From Halopseudomonas xiamenensis (GTDB taxonomy: Bacteria; Pseudomonadota; Gammaproteobacteria; Pseudomonadales; Pseudomonadaceae), in contig NZ_JACLGO010000021.1 in the NCBI RefSeq assembly GCF_014219065.1, forward strand, positions 1 to 64,000: 64,000 nt of DNA, in the 5' to 3' direction. This document shows positions 8,044 to 15,879 of this stretch, one piece after another; positions within the stretch are counted from its first letter, which is position 1; every line of letters begins with the position of its first letter. Below the pieces are notes generated by a model. It was not told the DNA's origin. It made no database searches and was given only the letters and a program-made list of their open reading frames with translations. A program made the translations under genes and the position numbers.

Positions 8044-9096
8044 ATGATGAAGTTGATCAGCAGCGCGCAGCGTTGGCTATTGTGCTGCGCTGCCGGCGGT
8101 ATTCTTGCCCTGCCGGTATTGGCGGAGGAGGGGACGTTCCAGGTCACTGCTGAGCCGGTTCGGGAAATTCGCGTGGCCAGCCGGATCGAGGCGTTGGGTA
8201 CGCTGTATGCCAATGAAACAGCAGTGCTGGCGGCCAATCTCACCGAAACCATTTCCCGGATCGATTTCACCGACGGCCAGCGGGTCAAGGCCGGCGATAT
8301 CCTGGTGGCGCTGACCAATCGCGAGCAACTGGCCCAACTCGATGAGGCACGCACCAGTGTGGCGGATGCCGAGCGCCAGCTGGAGCGTGCCAGGCAGTTG
8401 ATCGCCGCCAACCATGTGTCGCGCCAGGAACTGGATGACCGCACCCGTGAATACAATATTGCCCAGGCGCGGCTGCGGGCGGTGGAGGCGCGTCTGGCCG
8501 ACCGGCTGATTCGCGCGCCGTTCGACAGCGTGGTCGGGCTGCGCCAGGTCAGTGTCGGCACCCTGCTGACCCCGGGCATGCCGGTGGCGACCCTGCACGA
8601 TGACAGCGTGATGAAGCTGGATTTCAGCGTGCCGGAGCTACGCCTGGCGGACCTGCAACCGGGGCAGCGGGTGATCGCCAGCAGCCGTGCCTTCGTCGAT
8701 GAACTGTTCGAAGGCGAGATCGCGGTACTGGATAACGAAGTCGACCCGGTTACCCGGTCGATCCGCGTGCGTGCGCTGATCCCCAATGCCGATGGCCTGC
8801 TGCGTCCGGGCATGCTGATGCGGGTGCTGGTCGAGGGTGAGCAGCGCCAGGCGCTGGTGATCCCCGAGGGGGCGTTGCTGCCGTTGGGCAAGCAGCAGTT
8901 CGTCATGGTGGTGACCGAGCGTGATGGTGAGACTGTCGCCGGACGCCTGGAAGTGCAGATCGGCGAGCGCAGTGCCGGGATGGTCGAGGTGCTGGAGGGG
9001 CTGAGCAAGGATCAGCAGGTCATCACCCACGGCAATTTCCGGGTCAGTCCCGGCCAGCCGATCGAGCTCAAGGTGGCCGAGGAAGTCCTGCCGTGA
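8044..9096 (+). CDS. RND efflux periplasmic adaptor (membrane fusion protein)
   Basis: A 350-residue adaptor subunit that links an RND pump to an outer-membrane channel. The ATG at 8044 has AAGGA at 8031-8035; the longer frame begins with a TTG at 8023. A signal peptide ends at about residue 27. The lipoyl-like half-motifs flank an alpha-helical hairpin (TISRIDFTDGQRVKAGDIL, then QLDEARTSVADAERQLERA), followed by the beta-barrel and membrane-proximal domains. There is no lipobox cysteine at the signal end. The pump gene overlaps its stop by 4 bases, so the two form one operon. The family is clear, the substrate unknown. Confidence 0.9.
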   Translation: MMKLISSAQRWLLCCAAGGILALPVLAEEGTFQVTAEPVREIRVASRIEALGTLYANETAVLAANLTETISRIDFTDGQRVKAGDILVALTNREQLAQLDEARTSVADAERQLERARQLIAANHVSRQELDDRTREYNIAQARLRAVEARLADRLIRAPFDSVVGLRQVSVGTLLTPGMPVATLHDDSVMKLDFSVPELRLADLQPGQRVIASSRAFVDELFEGEIAVLDNEVDPVTRSIRVRALIPNADGLLRPGMLMRVLVEGEQRQALVIPEGALLPLGKQQFVMVVTERDGETVAGRLEVQIGERSAGMVEVLEGLSKDQQVITHGNFRVSPGQPIELKVAEEVLP

Positions 9097-12000
9097 TTCT
9101 CTCCGATACCGCTGTCCTGCGTCCGGTATTCGCCACTGTCGTCTCATTGCTGCTGATCATCTTCGGCCTGGTGGCGTACCAGACCCTGCCGCTGCGCGAA
9201 TATCCCGACATCGACCCGCCCATCGTCACCATCGATACCACCTATCGCGGCGCCTCGGCCAGCATCATCGACTCCCAGGTGACGCAGATCATTGAGGAGA
9301 ACATTGCCGGTATCGAGGGTGTGGAGTACATCGAGTCGAGAAGCGAGGATGGCCGCTCGCAGATCACCGTGCGCTTTTCCATCGACCGCGATGTCAGCGA
9401 GGCGGCCAACGATGTGCGCGACCGGGTATCGAGAATCCTCCCGGACCTGCCGGTGGAGGCCGATCCGCCGGAGATCGAGAAGCAGGACGCCAACCAGGAC
9501 GTGGTGGTGTGGTGGAATCTCAACAGCGACCGCATGTCGGTGCCGGAGCTGACCGACTATGCCGAGCGCTATCTGGTCGACCGTTTTTCCAATCTCAAGG
9601 GCGTGGCACGGGTGCGGGTCGGTGGCGCGCAACCCTGGGCCATGCGCGTGTGGCTGGATGCCGAGTTGCTCGCCGCGCACAACCTGACCGTGGATGACGT
9701 GGAGCAGGCGCTGCGCCAGGAGAACGTCGAGCTGCCGGCCGGCAGTATCGAGTCGGTCGACCGCCAGTTCACCGTGCGCGTGCAGCGCGCCTTCAGTACC
9801 GCCGAGGATTTCGCCCAGTTGGTGGTCGCCCGCGGCGCGGACAATCACCTGGTGCGCCTGCGCGATGTAGCCCTGGTCGAGCGTGGTACCGAGGAGCAGC
9901 GCAGCCTGTTCCGTGGCAACGGCGTGCCCATGGTCGGTATCGGTCTGGAGCGCCAGTCCACCGCCAACACCCTGGAAATCTCCCGTTCCGCAGCGCAACT
10001 GGCACAGCAGCTGAATACGACCCTGCCCGAAGGCATGCGCCTGAGCCCGAGTTTCGACAGTTCGATCTTCATCGAGGGCGCGATCAAGGAGGTCTACCGA
10101 ACCCTGGCCATCGCCCTGGTGCTGGTGGTGCTGGCGATCTTCCTGTTTCTCGGCAGCCCGCGGGCGGTGCTGGTGCCGGCGGTGACCCTGCCAGTGTCGA
10201 TGACCGCCACCTTCATCGCGCTGATGGTGTTCGGCTTCACGGTGAACCTGCTGACCCTGCTGGCGCTGGTGCTGGCCATCTCGCTGGTGGTGGATGACGC
10301 CATCATCGTGCTGGAGAACATCCGCCGGCGCATCGACGAGGAGGGCGAGACGCCTCTGGTGGCCGCGTTTCGCGGCTCACGGCAGGTCGGCTTTGCGGTG
10401 GTATCGACCACCCTGGTACTGATCGCGGTGTTCGTGCCCATCGCCTTTCTCAGTGGCGATGTCGGCAAGCTGTTCGCTGAGTTCGCCCTGACCATGGCGG
10501 CGGCGGTGGTGTTCTCCAGCTTCGTGGCGCTGACCCTGTCGCCGGCGCTGGCCTCGAAGATCCTGCGCCGCAGCGACGACAACCACCGCCTGGTGCGCAC
10601 CGTCGACTGGACGCTGCAACGCAGCCGGAATCTCTACGGCAGGGTACTGCAGCTGGCGCTGCGGTTGCGCTGGCTGACCGTGCTGCTGTTCGCCGGGCTG
10701 TCGGTACTGAGCGTATGGCTGATCACCCTGCTGCCCAACGAATATACCCCGATCGAGGATCGTGGGGTGTTCATGATCATGGTCAACGGCCCGGAAGGCG
10801 CCACCTACGACTACATGGTCGAGTACATGGACGAGATCGAGTCGCGGGTGATGGACCTGGTCGAGAGTGGCGAGGTGTCGCGCATCATGGTACGCGCGCC
10901 GCGCTCGTTCGGTGCCATCACCACCTTCAACACCGGCATGCTCAACGTCGTGCTCAACGACTGGGCGGACCGCCGGCCGGCCACCGAGATCATCGAGGAG
11001 CTGCGCGAGCGCTTCACCGACCTGTCCGGGGTGCGCATCATCCCGATCATGCGCCAGGGTTTCGGTGCCGGGCGCGACCAGCCGTTCCAGCTGGTGATAG
11101 GGGGCGCTGGCACCTACCAGGAGCTGGCCGAGTGGCGGGACATCCTGCTGGACAAGCTGGCCCAGGACAATCCGGGCCTGATCAATATCGACACCGACTA
11201 CAAGGAAACCCAGCCGCAGCTGGAGGTGCATATCGACTACGACCGGGCAGCGGCGCTCGGGGTCAACATCAACACTATCGGCCGCACCCTGGAGACCATG
11301 CTCGGTTCGCGCCGGGTCACCACCTATCTGGATGACGGTGAGGAGTACGATGTGATCCTCGAGGCCGAGAAGCTGGACAAGCGCACGCCCGCGAGCATGA
11401 ACAACATCTACGTGCGCTCGGCCACCAGCGGTGCACTGATCCCGTTGTCGAACCTGATCACCGTCGAGGAATACGCCGGCTCCACCAACCTCAACCGCTA
11501 CAACCGCAACCGCGCCATCACCATCGACGCTTCCATGTTGCCGGGGCTGGCGCTGGGCGATGCGTTGGACCATGTCGAGCAACTGGCGCGGGACAACCTG
11601 CCGGAAACCCTGGTGATCGGCTACAAGGGCCAGTCGTTGGACCTGCGCAATGCCGGCGGCTCGATGAAGTTCGTCTTCATGCTCGGCGCGCTGGTGATCT
11701 TTCTGGTGCTGGCGGCGCTGTTCGAGAGCTTCGTGCACCCGCTGGTGATCATGCTCGGCGTACCCATGGCCATCGGCGGCGGGCTTATCGGCCTGTGGCT
11801 GACCGGCAACAGCTTGAATCTGTACAGCCAGATCGCGTTGCTGATGCTGATCGGCCTGGCGGCGAAGAACGGGATTCTGATCGTCGAGTTCGCCAACCAG
11901 CTGCGTGATGCCGGGCGCAGTTTCGATGAGGCGCTGGTGCAGGCCAGCCTCCTGCGCCTGCGGCCGATCCTGATGACTGGGGTGACCACCATCGCCGGCG

Positions 12001-12206
12001 CCATACCACTGATCCTGGCCTCCGGCGCGGGCGCCGAGACCCGCTCGGTGATCGGTATCGTGGTGGTCTGGGGCGTGACGGTATCCATGTTCGTGACGCT
12101 GATCCTGATTCCCGTGCTGTACAGTCTGCTGGCGCGCAGAACCGGTTCTCCCCAGGCGGTCAGGCGGCAGCTGGAGCAGGAGTCGCAGTCCGGGCTGGGC
12201 GGCTGA
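9093..12206 (+). CDS. RND multidrug efflux permease (HAE1-like)
   Basis: A 1037-residue proton-driven inner-membrane exporter of the AcrB/MexB type. Translation begins at GTG 9093, overlapping the adaptor stop by 4 bases. Expected parts are present: a first transmembrane helix at residues 10-30, a large periplasmic loop, six helices including the proton-relay pair in VVDDAIIVLENIRRRIDE (about 400-417), a second periplasmic loop and the terminal helix bundle. The sequence starts with LSDTAVLRPVFA, typical of the short-N-terminus branch of the family. No outer-membrane factor gene follows, so the pump must borrow one encoded elsewhere. Confidence 0.93.
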   Translation: MILSDTAVLRPVFATVVSLLLIIFGLVAYQTLPLREYPDIDPPIVTIDTTYRGASASIIDSQVTQIIEENIAGIEGVEYIESRSEDGRSQITVRFSIDRDVSEAANDVRDRVSRILPDLPVEADPPEIEKQDANQDVVVWWNLNSDRMSVPELTDYAERYLVDRFSNLKGVARVRVGGAQPWAMRVWLDAELLAAHNLTVDDVEQALRQENVELPAGSIESVDRQFTVRVQRAFSTAEDFAQLVVARGADNHLVRLRDVALVERGTEEQRSLFRGNGVPMVGIGLERQSTANTLEISRSAAQLAQQLNTTLPEGMRLSPSFDSSIFIEGAIKEVYRTLAIALVLVVLAIFLFLGSPRAVLVPAVTLPVSMTATFIALMVFGFTVNLLTLLALVLAISLVVDDAIIVLENIRRRIDEEGETPLVAAFRGSRQVGFAVVSTTLVLIAVFVPIAFLSGDVGKLFAEFALTMAAAVVFSSFVALTLSPALASKILRRSDDNHRLVRTVDWTLQRSRNLYGRVLQLALRLRWLTVLLFAGLSVLSVWLITLLPNEYTPIEDRGVFMIMVNGPEGATYDYMVEYMDEIESRVMDLVESGEVSRIMVRAPRSFGAITTFNTGMLNVVLNDWADRRPATEIIEELRERFTDLSGVRIIPIMRQGFGAGRDQPFQLVIGGAGTYQELAEWRDILLDKLAQDNPGLINIDTDYKETQPQLEVHIDYDRAAALGVNINTIGRTLETMLGSRRVTTYLDDGEEYDVILEAEKLDKRTPASMNNIYVRSATSGALIPLSNLITVEEYAGSTNLNRYNRNRAITIDASMLPGLALGDALDHVEQLARDNLPETLVIGYKGQSLDLRNAGGSMKFVFMLGALVIFLVLAALFESFVHPLVIMLGVPMAIGGGLIGLWLTGNSLNLYSQIALLMLIGLAAKNGILIVEFANQLRDAGRSFDEALVQASLLRLRPILMTGVTTIAGAIPLILASGAGAETRSVIGIVVVWGVTVSMFVTLILIPVLYSLLARRTGSPQAVRRQLEQESQSGLGG

Positions 12207-12471
12207 AACAACTGGAAACAGGCCATTCACCAGATTGATGGCGAAGGTGTGGTGTTGGTCGTGGGCGGGTGCGGGCTGCGTATTCTCTGGCGTCGAGGGC
12301 CGATTGGCACCTCCTGTCGTGGCCTGCAGGCGCTTCCGGCAGCGGTTGGGGCAGCGCTTTCCAGGGCAGGCTCATGCAGACCTTCCCGTTGCCTTGCATA
12401 ATGGCTTGAGCCCAGGCCTTCGAGGTTGGCGGGCCGAATAATAAATCCAATAAAAAGCCACGGAGTCTGAC

Positions 12472-13821
12472 ATGTCCAAACCCGAATTGCCTGGATGGCG
12501 CTGGGGACCATTCACTTTCCGCCTGCCTTTCTACCATACCCGCCTGTATTGGCCCGAGGCCTTGCAGGGGCTGTTCGTTGCCGCTGCCACTGGCCTGTCG
12601 CTGGTACCGCTGATGACCATGTTCTTCGGTCTGAGTTTCGAGGAAGCGGTGGCGCTGTCGATGCTGCATTCGATCCTGATCGGTTCAGCCTTGATCTTCT
12701 TCGGCGAGCCCTATGCGCCAGGCTGGATCACGCCGGCCTTGCCGCTGGTGCTGGCTTTCGTACTGGGCAGTTACGAGGACCCTGTTCTGCGCTTTCAGGC
12801 GATGACGGCGATATCGCTGAACTTCGCCCTGTTGCTGTTCATTCTCGGTGTCTCCGGGTTGGGCAAGAAGTTCGTGCTCTGGCTTCCCGATACACTCAAG
12901 GCCGGTATCATTCTTGGTGCTGCCATTGCTGCGCTCAAGCGTGTGTTCATCGATGATGCCGAGCGCTTTCTGCTGCAACAGCCGATCATCACCACGCTGG
13001 CCTGTGCGGTGTGTCTGATATTCGCCTTTTCGCTGCCGATGGCCCGGCTGAAGGAGAAATATCACCTGGTAGCCCTTATCGGGGCGATGGGGCTGCTGCC
13101 GGGTTTTCTGCTGGCGGCACTGGTCGGCCCGCTGGTGGGGGAGGTCAGCTATGAGATCGAGTGGGGCATCCTGATCCCGCCGGTGGGCGACCTGTGGTTG
13201 AAGGTATCGCCCTTTGCTATCGGCTGGCCGAGTGCCGAGATGTTCATCAAGAGTATTCCGCTGGCGCTGATCACCTATGTGATCCTGTTTGGTGACATCG
13301 TTACCGGCAACGAGGTGATCCGTGAAGGTATTGCTACCCGCAAGGATGAGCATATCGATATCAGCCCCAATCGGACGCACCTGTCGCTGGCCATCCGCAA
13401 TGGCCTGATGGGTCTGTTCGCCCCTTTCTTTCCGACCCAGGGTGCGCTGTGGACCGGGGTTCACGTGATCATCGTGCAGCGCTGGAAGCAGGGTCGACGG
13501 GCGATGGACAGTCTGCACAGTGGGCTGGTGTCCTATTATCTGATGGGCATTCCGATCCTGTTCGTGTTGCTGCCGCTGCTGACCGGCCTGCGTCCGCTGC
13601 TGGGTGTGGCGCTGTCGCTGACCCTGGTACTGACCGGTTTTGCCTGTGCCTACATCGCCATGGCGATTCCCAGGAACAACACCTCGCGTGGTGCAGTGGT
13701 GCTGATCGGCGTGGGGTTGGCGCTCTTCGAGCCCTGGGTGGGCCTGCTGTTCGGCATTGTCACCACACTGCTGTTGGTGGGCTGGGACCGCAACCCCGAC
13801 CCGATTCCCCACGAGGACTGA
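12472..13821 (+). CDS. NCS2-like (xanthine/uracil-type) permease
   Basis: A 449-residue inner-membrane transporter with 12-14 hydrophobic segments. The overall layout and segments such as LPDTLKAGIILGAAIAALKRVF and the polar helix LITYVILFGDIVTGNEVI resemble the nucleobase/ascorbate (NCS2) and related SulP-like permeases, but I see no decisive substrate motif. The N-terminal 25 residues are cytoplasmic and contain an unusual W/F/P-rich stretch (GWRWGPFTFRLPFYHTRLYWP). The upstream 265-base gap shows no other gene. A strong hairpin follows. The specific substrate is not assigned. Confidence 0.65.
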   Translation: MSKPELPGWRWGPFTFRLPFYHTRLYWPEALQGLFVAAATGLSLVPLMTMFFGLSFEEAVALSMLHSILIGSALIFFGEPYAPGWITPALPLVLAFVLGSYEDPVLRFQAMTAISLNFALLLFILGVSGLGKKFVLWLPDTLKAGIILGAAIAALKRVFIDDAERFLLQQPIITTLACAVCLIFAFSLPMARLKEKYHLVALIGAMGLLPGFLLAALVGPLVGEVSYEIEWGILIPPVGDLWLKVSPFAIGWPSAEMFIKSIPLALITYVILFGDIVTGNEVIREGIATRKDEHIDISPNRTHLSLAIRNGLMGLFAPFFPTQGALWTGVHVIIVQRWKQGRRAMDSLHSGLVSYYLMGIPILFVLLPLLTGLRPLLGVALSLTLVLTGFACAYIAMAIPRNNTSRGAVVLIGVGLALFEPWVGLLFGIVTTLLLVGWDRNPDPIPHED

Positions 13822-13847
13822 GCACCTCTATCCGCTCGTCCTACCTT

Positions 13848-13879
13848 CTGCAGGAGCCGTGGCCTGACGGCTCCTGCAG
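13848..13879 (+). terminator. Hairpin terminator or attenuator before the ABC transporter gene
   Basis: A perfect 13-bp stem (ctgcaggagccgt at 13848-13860 with its complement at 13867-13879) with a 6-base loop directly precedes the GGGGGAG ribosome site of the following gene. It can end transcription from the permease or set readthrough into the next gene. Confidence 0.7.
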
Positions 13880-13888
13880 GGGGAGTCC

Positions 13889-15715
13889 ATGAGCTGCTGT
13901 GCTATGCTCGCTGGCTTCGTTGCTGCGCGCTCCCTGTCCGACAAGTCCTACACCGGTGGTCCGGTCAACTGGCGGATCATCCGCAGCCTGCTTCCCTACC
14001 TGAGCGAATTCCGTGGCCGGGTGCTGCTGGCGATGAGCTGCCTGATCCTGGCCAAGCTGGCCGGGGTGGCGGTGCCCTGGATGCTCAAGCTGATCGTCGA
14101 GCATTATGAAACCGTTACCGATGCGCTGATCCTGGTGCCGGTGGCGCTGCTGGCTGGCTACGGTTTGCTGCGTTTCGCCACTGTGTTCTTTTCCGAGTTG
14201 CGCGATGCGGTGTTCGCCCGGGTCGCCGAGCGCGCCATGCGGCGTATTTCGCTCAAGGTATTCGAGCATCTGCACCGGCTGGATCTGGGCTTTCACCTGT
14301 CGCGGCGCACCGGCGGTCTGGCGCGGGATATCGAGCGCGGCACCAATGGCATCAGCTTTCTGCTGCGTTTCATGGTGTTCAACATCCTGCCGACGCTGCT
14401 GGAGATCGGCCTGATCGCGGCGATCCTGCTGGTCAATTTCAGTCCGGTCTATGCCCTGACCGTGCTGGGTTCGGTAGTGGTGTACGGGCTGTTCACCATC
14501 GTCTTCACTGAATGGCGCAACCGCTTCGTGCGCGAAAGCAACCAGCTGGACAATCGCTCCAATACCCGGGCGGTGGACAGCCTGCTGAACTACGAGACGG
14601 TGAAGTATTTCGGCAACGAGCAGTTCGAGGCGCGCCAGTACGATGTGCACCTGGCCAGCTGGGAAGCGGCGCGGATGAAGACCCGGTTGTCGCTGGCGGC
14701 GCTGAATTCCGGGCAGGCGCTGATCATCGCCGGTGCGGTTACCCTGTTGATGGTCATGGCGGCGCGTCAGGTTTCCGCCGGCGCCATGACCCTGGGCGAG
14801 CTGGTGATGATCAATGCCTACATGATCCAATTGTTCATCCCGCTGAATTTCCTCGGCTTCATCTACCGGGAAATCCGCGAGGCGCTGATCAATATCGAGC
14901 GCCTGTTCGGCCTGTTGCAGGCACCGGTACGGGTGGTGGACGCTGCCGATGCGCGGGAACTGCAGGTGAGCGGCGGGCAGGTGCGTTTCGACCGCGTCGG
15001 TTTCGCCTACCAGGCCGAGCGGCCGTTGCTGCAGGAAGTGAGTTTCACCATTCCGGCGGGGCAGACGCTGGCTATCGTTGGTCCCAGTGGTGCGGGCAAG
15101 TCCACCCTGGCACGTCTGTTGTTCCGCTTCTATGACGTGGATGCCGGCAGCATCAGTATCGATGGCCAGGATATCCGCAACGTCAGCCAACAGAGCCTGC
15201 GCCAGCATATCGGCGTGGTGCCGCAGGATACCGTGCTGTTCAACGATACCATCGGCTACAACATCGCCTACGGCAAACCGCGGGCCAGCGAGGCTGAGGT
15301 GTGGGAGGCGCTGCGCCTGGCGCAGCTGGAGGACTTCGTCAGGCGCCTGCCCGATGGACTGGATACCCAGGTGGGTGAGCGCGGGCTGAAACTTTCCGGG
15401 GGCGAGAAACAGCGCATCGCCATTGCCCGGGTGCTGCTGAAGAATCCGCCGTTACTGATCCTCGACGAGGCCACTGCGTCACTGGATACTCACTCCGAAC
15501 GGCGCATCCTGGATGCACTCAACCTGGTGGCGCAGCGCCGTACCACCCTGGCCATTGCCCACCGGCTGTCCACCATCACCCACGCCGAGCAGATCCTGGT
15601 GCTGGACCAGGGGCGGGTGGTGGAGCAGGGCAATCACCAGCAACTGCTGGCTGCCGGGGGTGCCTATGCGCGGTTGTGGGCAGAGCAGTTGCGGCATGGG
15701 GAAGGCGGGGCGTAG
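13889..15715 (+). CDS. ABC half-transporter of the Atm1/HMT1 type (permease fused to ATPase)
   Basis: A 608-residue exporter with an N-terminal six-helix membrane domain (about residues 30-330) fused to an ATPase. Walker A is GPSGAGKST (about 398-406), the signature is LSGGEKQRIAIARVLL (about 503-518), Walker B is LLILDEATAS (about 522-531) and the H-loop histidine is in AIAHRLST. The sequence is closest in character to the mitochondrial Atm1/HMT1-like group that handles glutathione or metal-thiolate conjugates; that substrate is inference. ATG 13889 has a GGGGGAG site; an internal ATG at 13904 is an alternative start. Confidence 0.88.
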   Translation: MSCCAMLAGFVAARSLSDKSYTGGPVNWRIIRSLLPYLSEFRGRVLLAMSCLILAKLAGVAVPWMLKLIVEHYETVTDALILVPVALLAGYGLLRFATVFFSELRDAVFARVAERAMRRISLKVFEHLHRLDLGFHLSRRTGGLARDIERGTNGISFLLRFMVFNILPTLLEIGLIAAILLVNFSPVYALTVLGSVVVYGLFTIVFTEWRNRFVRESNQLDNRSNTRAVDSLLNYETVKYFGNEQFEARQYDVHLASWEAARMKTRLSLAALNSGQALIIAGAVTLLMVMAARQVSAGAMTLGELVMINAYMIQLFIPLNFLGFIYREIREALINIERLFGLLQAPVRVVDAADARELQVSGGQVRFDRVGFAYQAERPLLQEVSFTIPAGQTLAIVGPSGAGKSTLARLLFRFYDVDAGSISIDGQDIRNVSQQSLRQHIGVVPQDTVLFNDTIGYNIAYGKPRASEAEVWEALRLAQLEDFVRRLPDGLDTQVGERGLKLSGGEKQRIAIARVLLKNPPLLILDEATASLDTHSERRILDALNLVAQRRTTLAIAHRLSTITHAEQILVLDQGRVVEQGNHQQLLAAGGAYARLWAEQLRHGEGGA

Positions 15716-15772
15716 CGCCCCGAGGCGGGGCCTTCACGATATCGGGTTGTCGAGCGCCTCGGGCCGCGATTG

Positions 15773-15809
15773 GACCGGGTCACGTTGACCGGGTCACGTT
15801 GACCGGGTC
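15773..15809. repeat. Tandem 14-base repeat (2.6 copies)
   Basis: The unit gaccgggtcacgtt occurs at 15773-15786 and 15787-15800, with a partial third copy to 15809. It lies between convergent genes beside a dispersed palindrome. Confidence 0.8.
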
Positions 15810-15843
15810 GCGATCGACTCGACGACGTCGTGGCTCGGAGGCC

Positions 15844-15872
15844 GCAGGCGTAGCGCAGGCGCGCTACACCCC
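15844..15872. repeat. Dispersed palindrome GTAGCGC family, copy 2
   Basis: Core GTAGCGC-AGGC-GCGCTAC, in the opposite orientation to the copies at 7035, 48063 and 48192, and only 8 bases from the end of the fadE gene. It may act as a bidirectional end signal. Confidence 0.75.
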
Positions 15873-15879
15873 GGGTAGA

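Noticed and set aside
10377-12230. 617-residue open frame opposite the RND pump
   Set aside because: Antisense shadow rich in H, Q and R; the forward RND motifs are intact.
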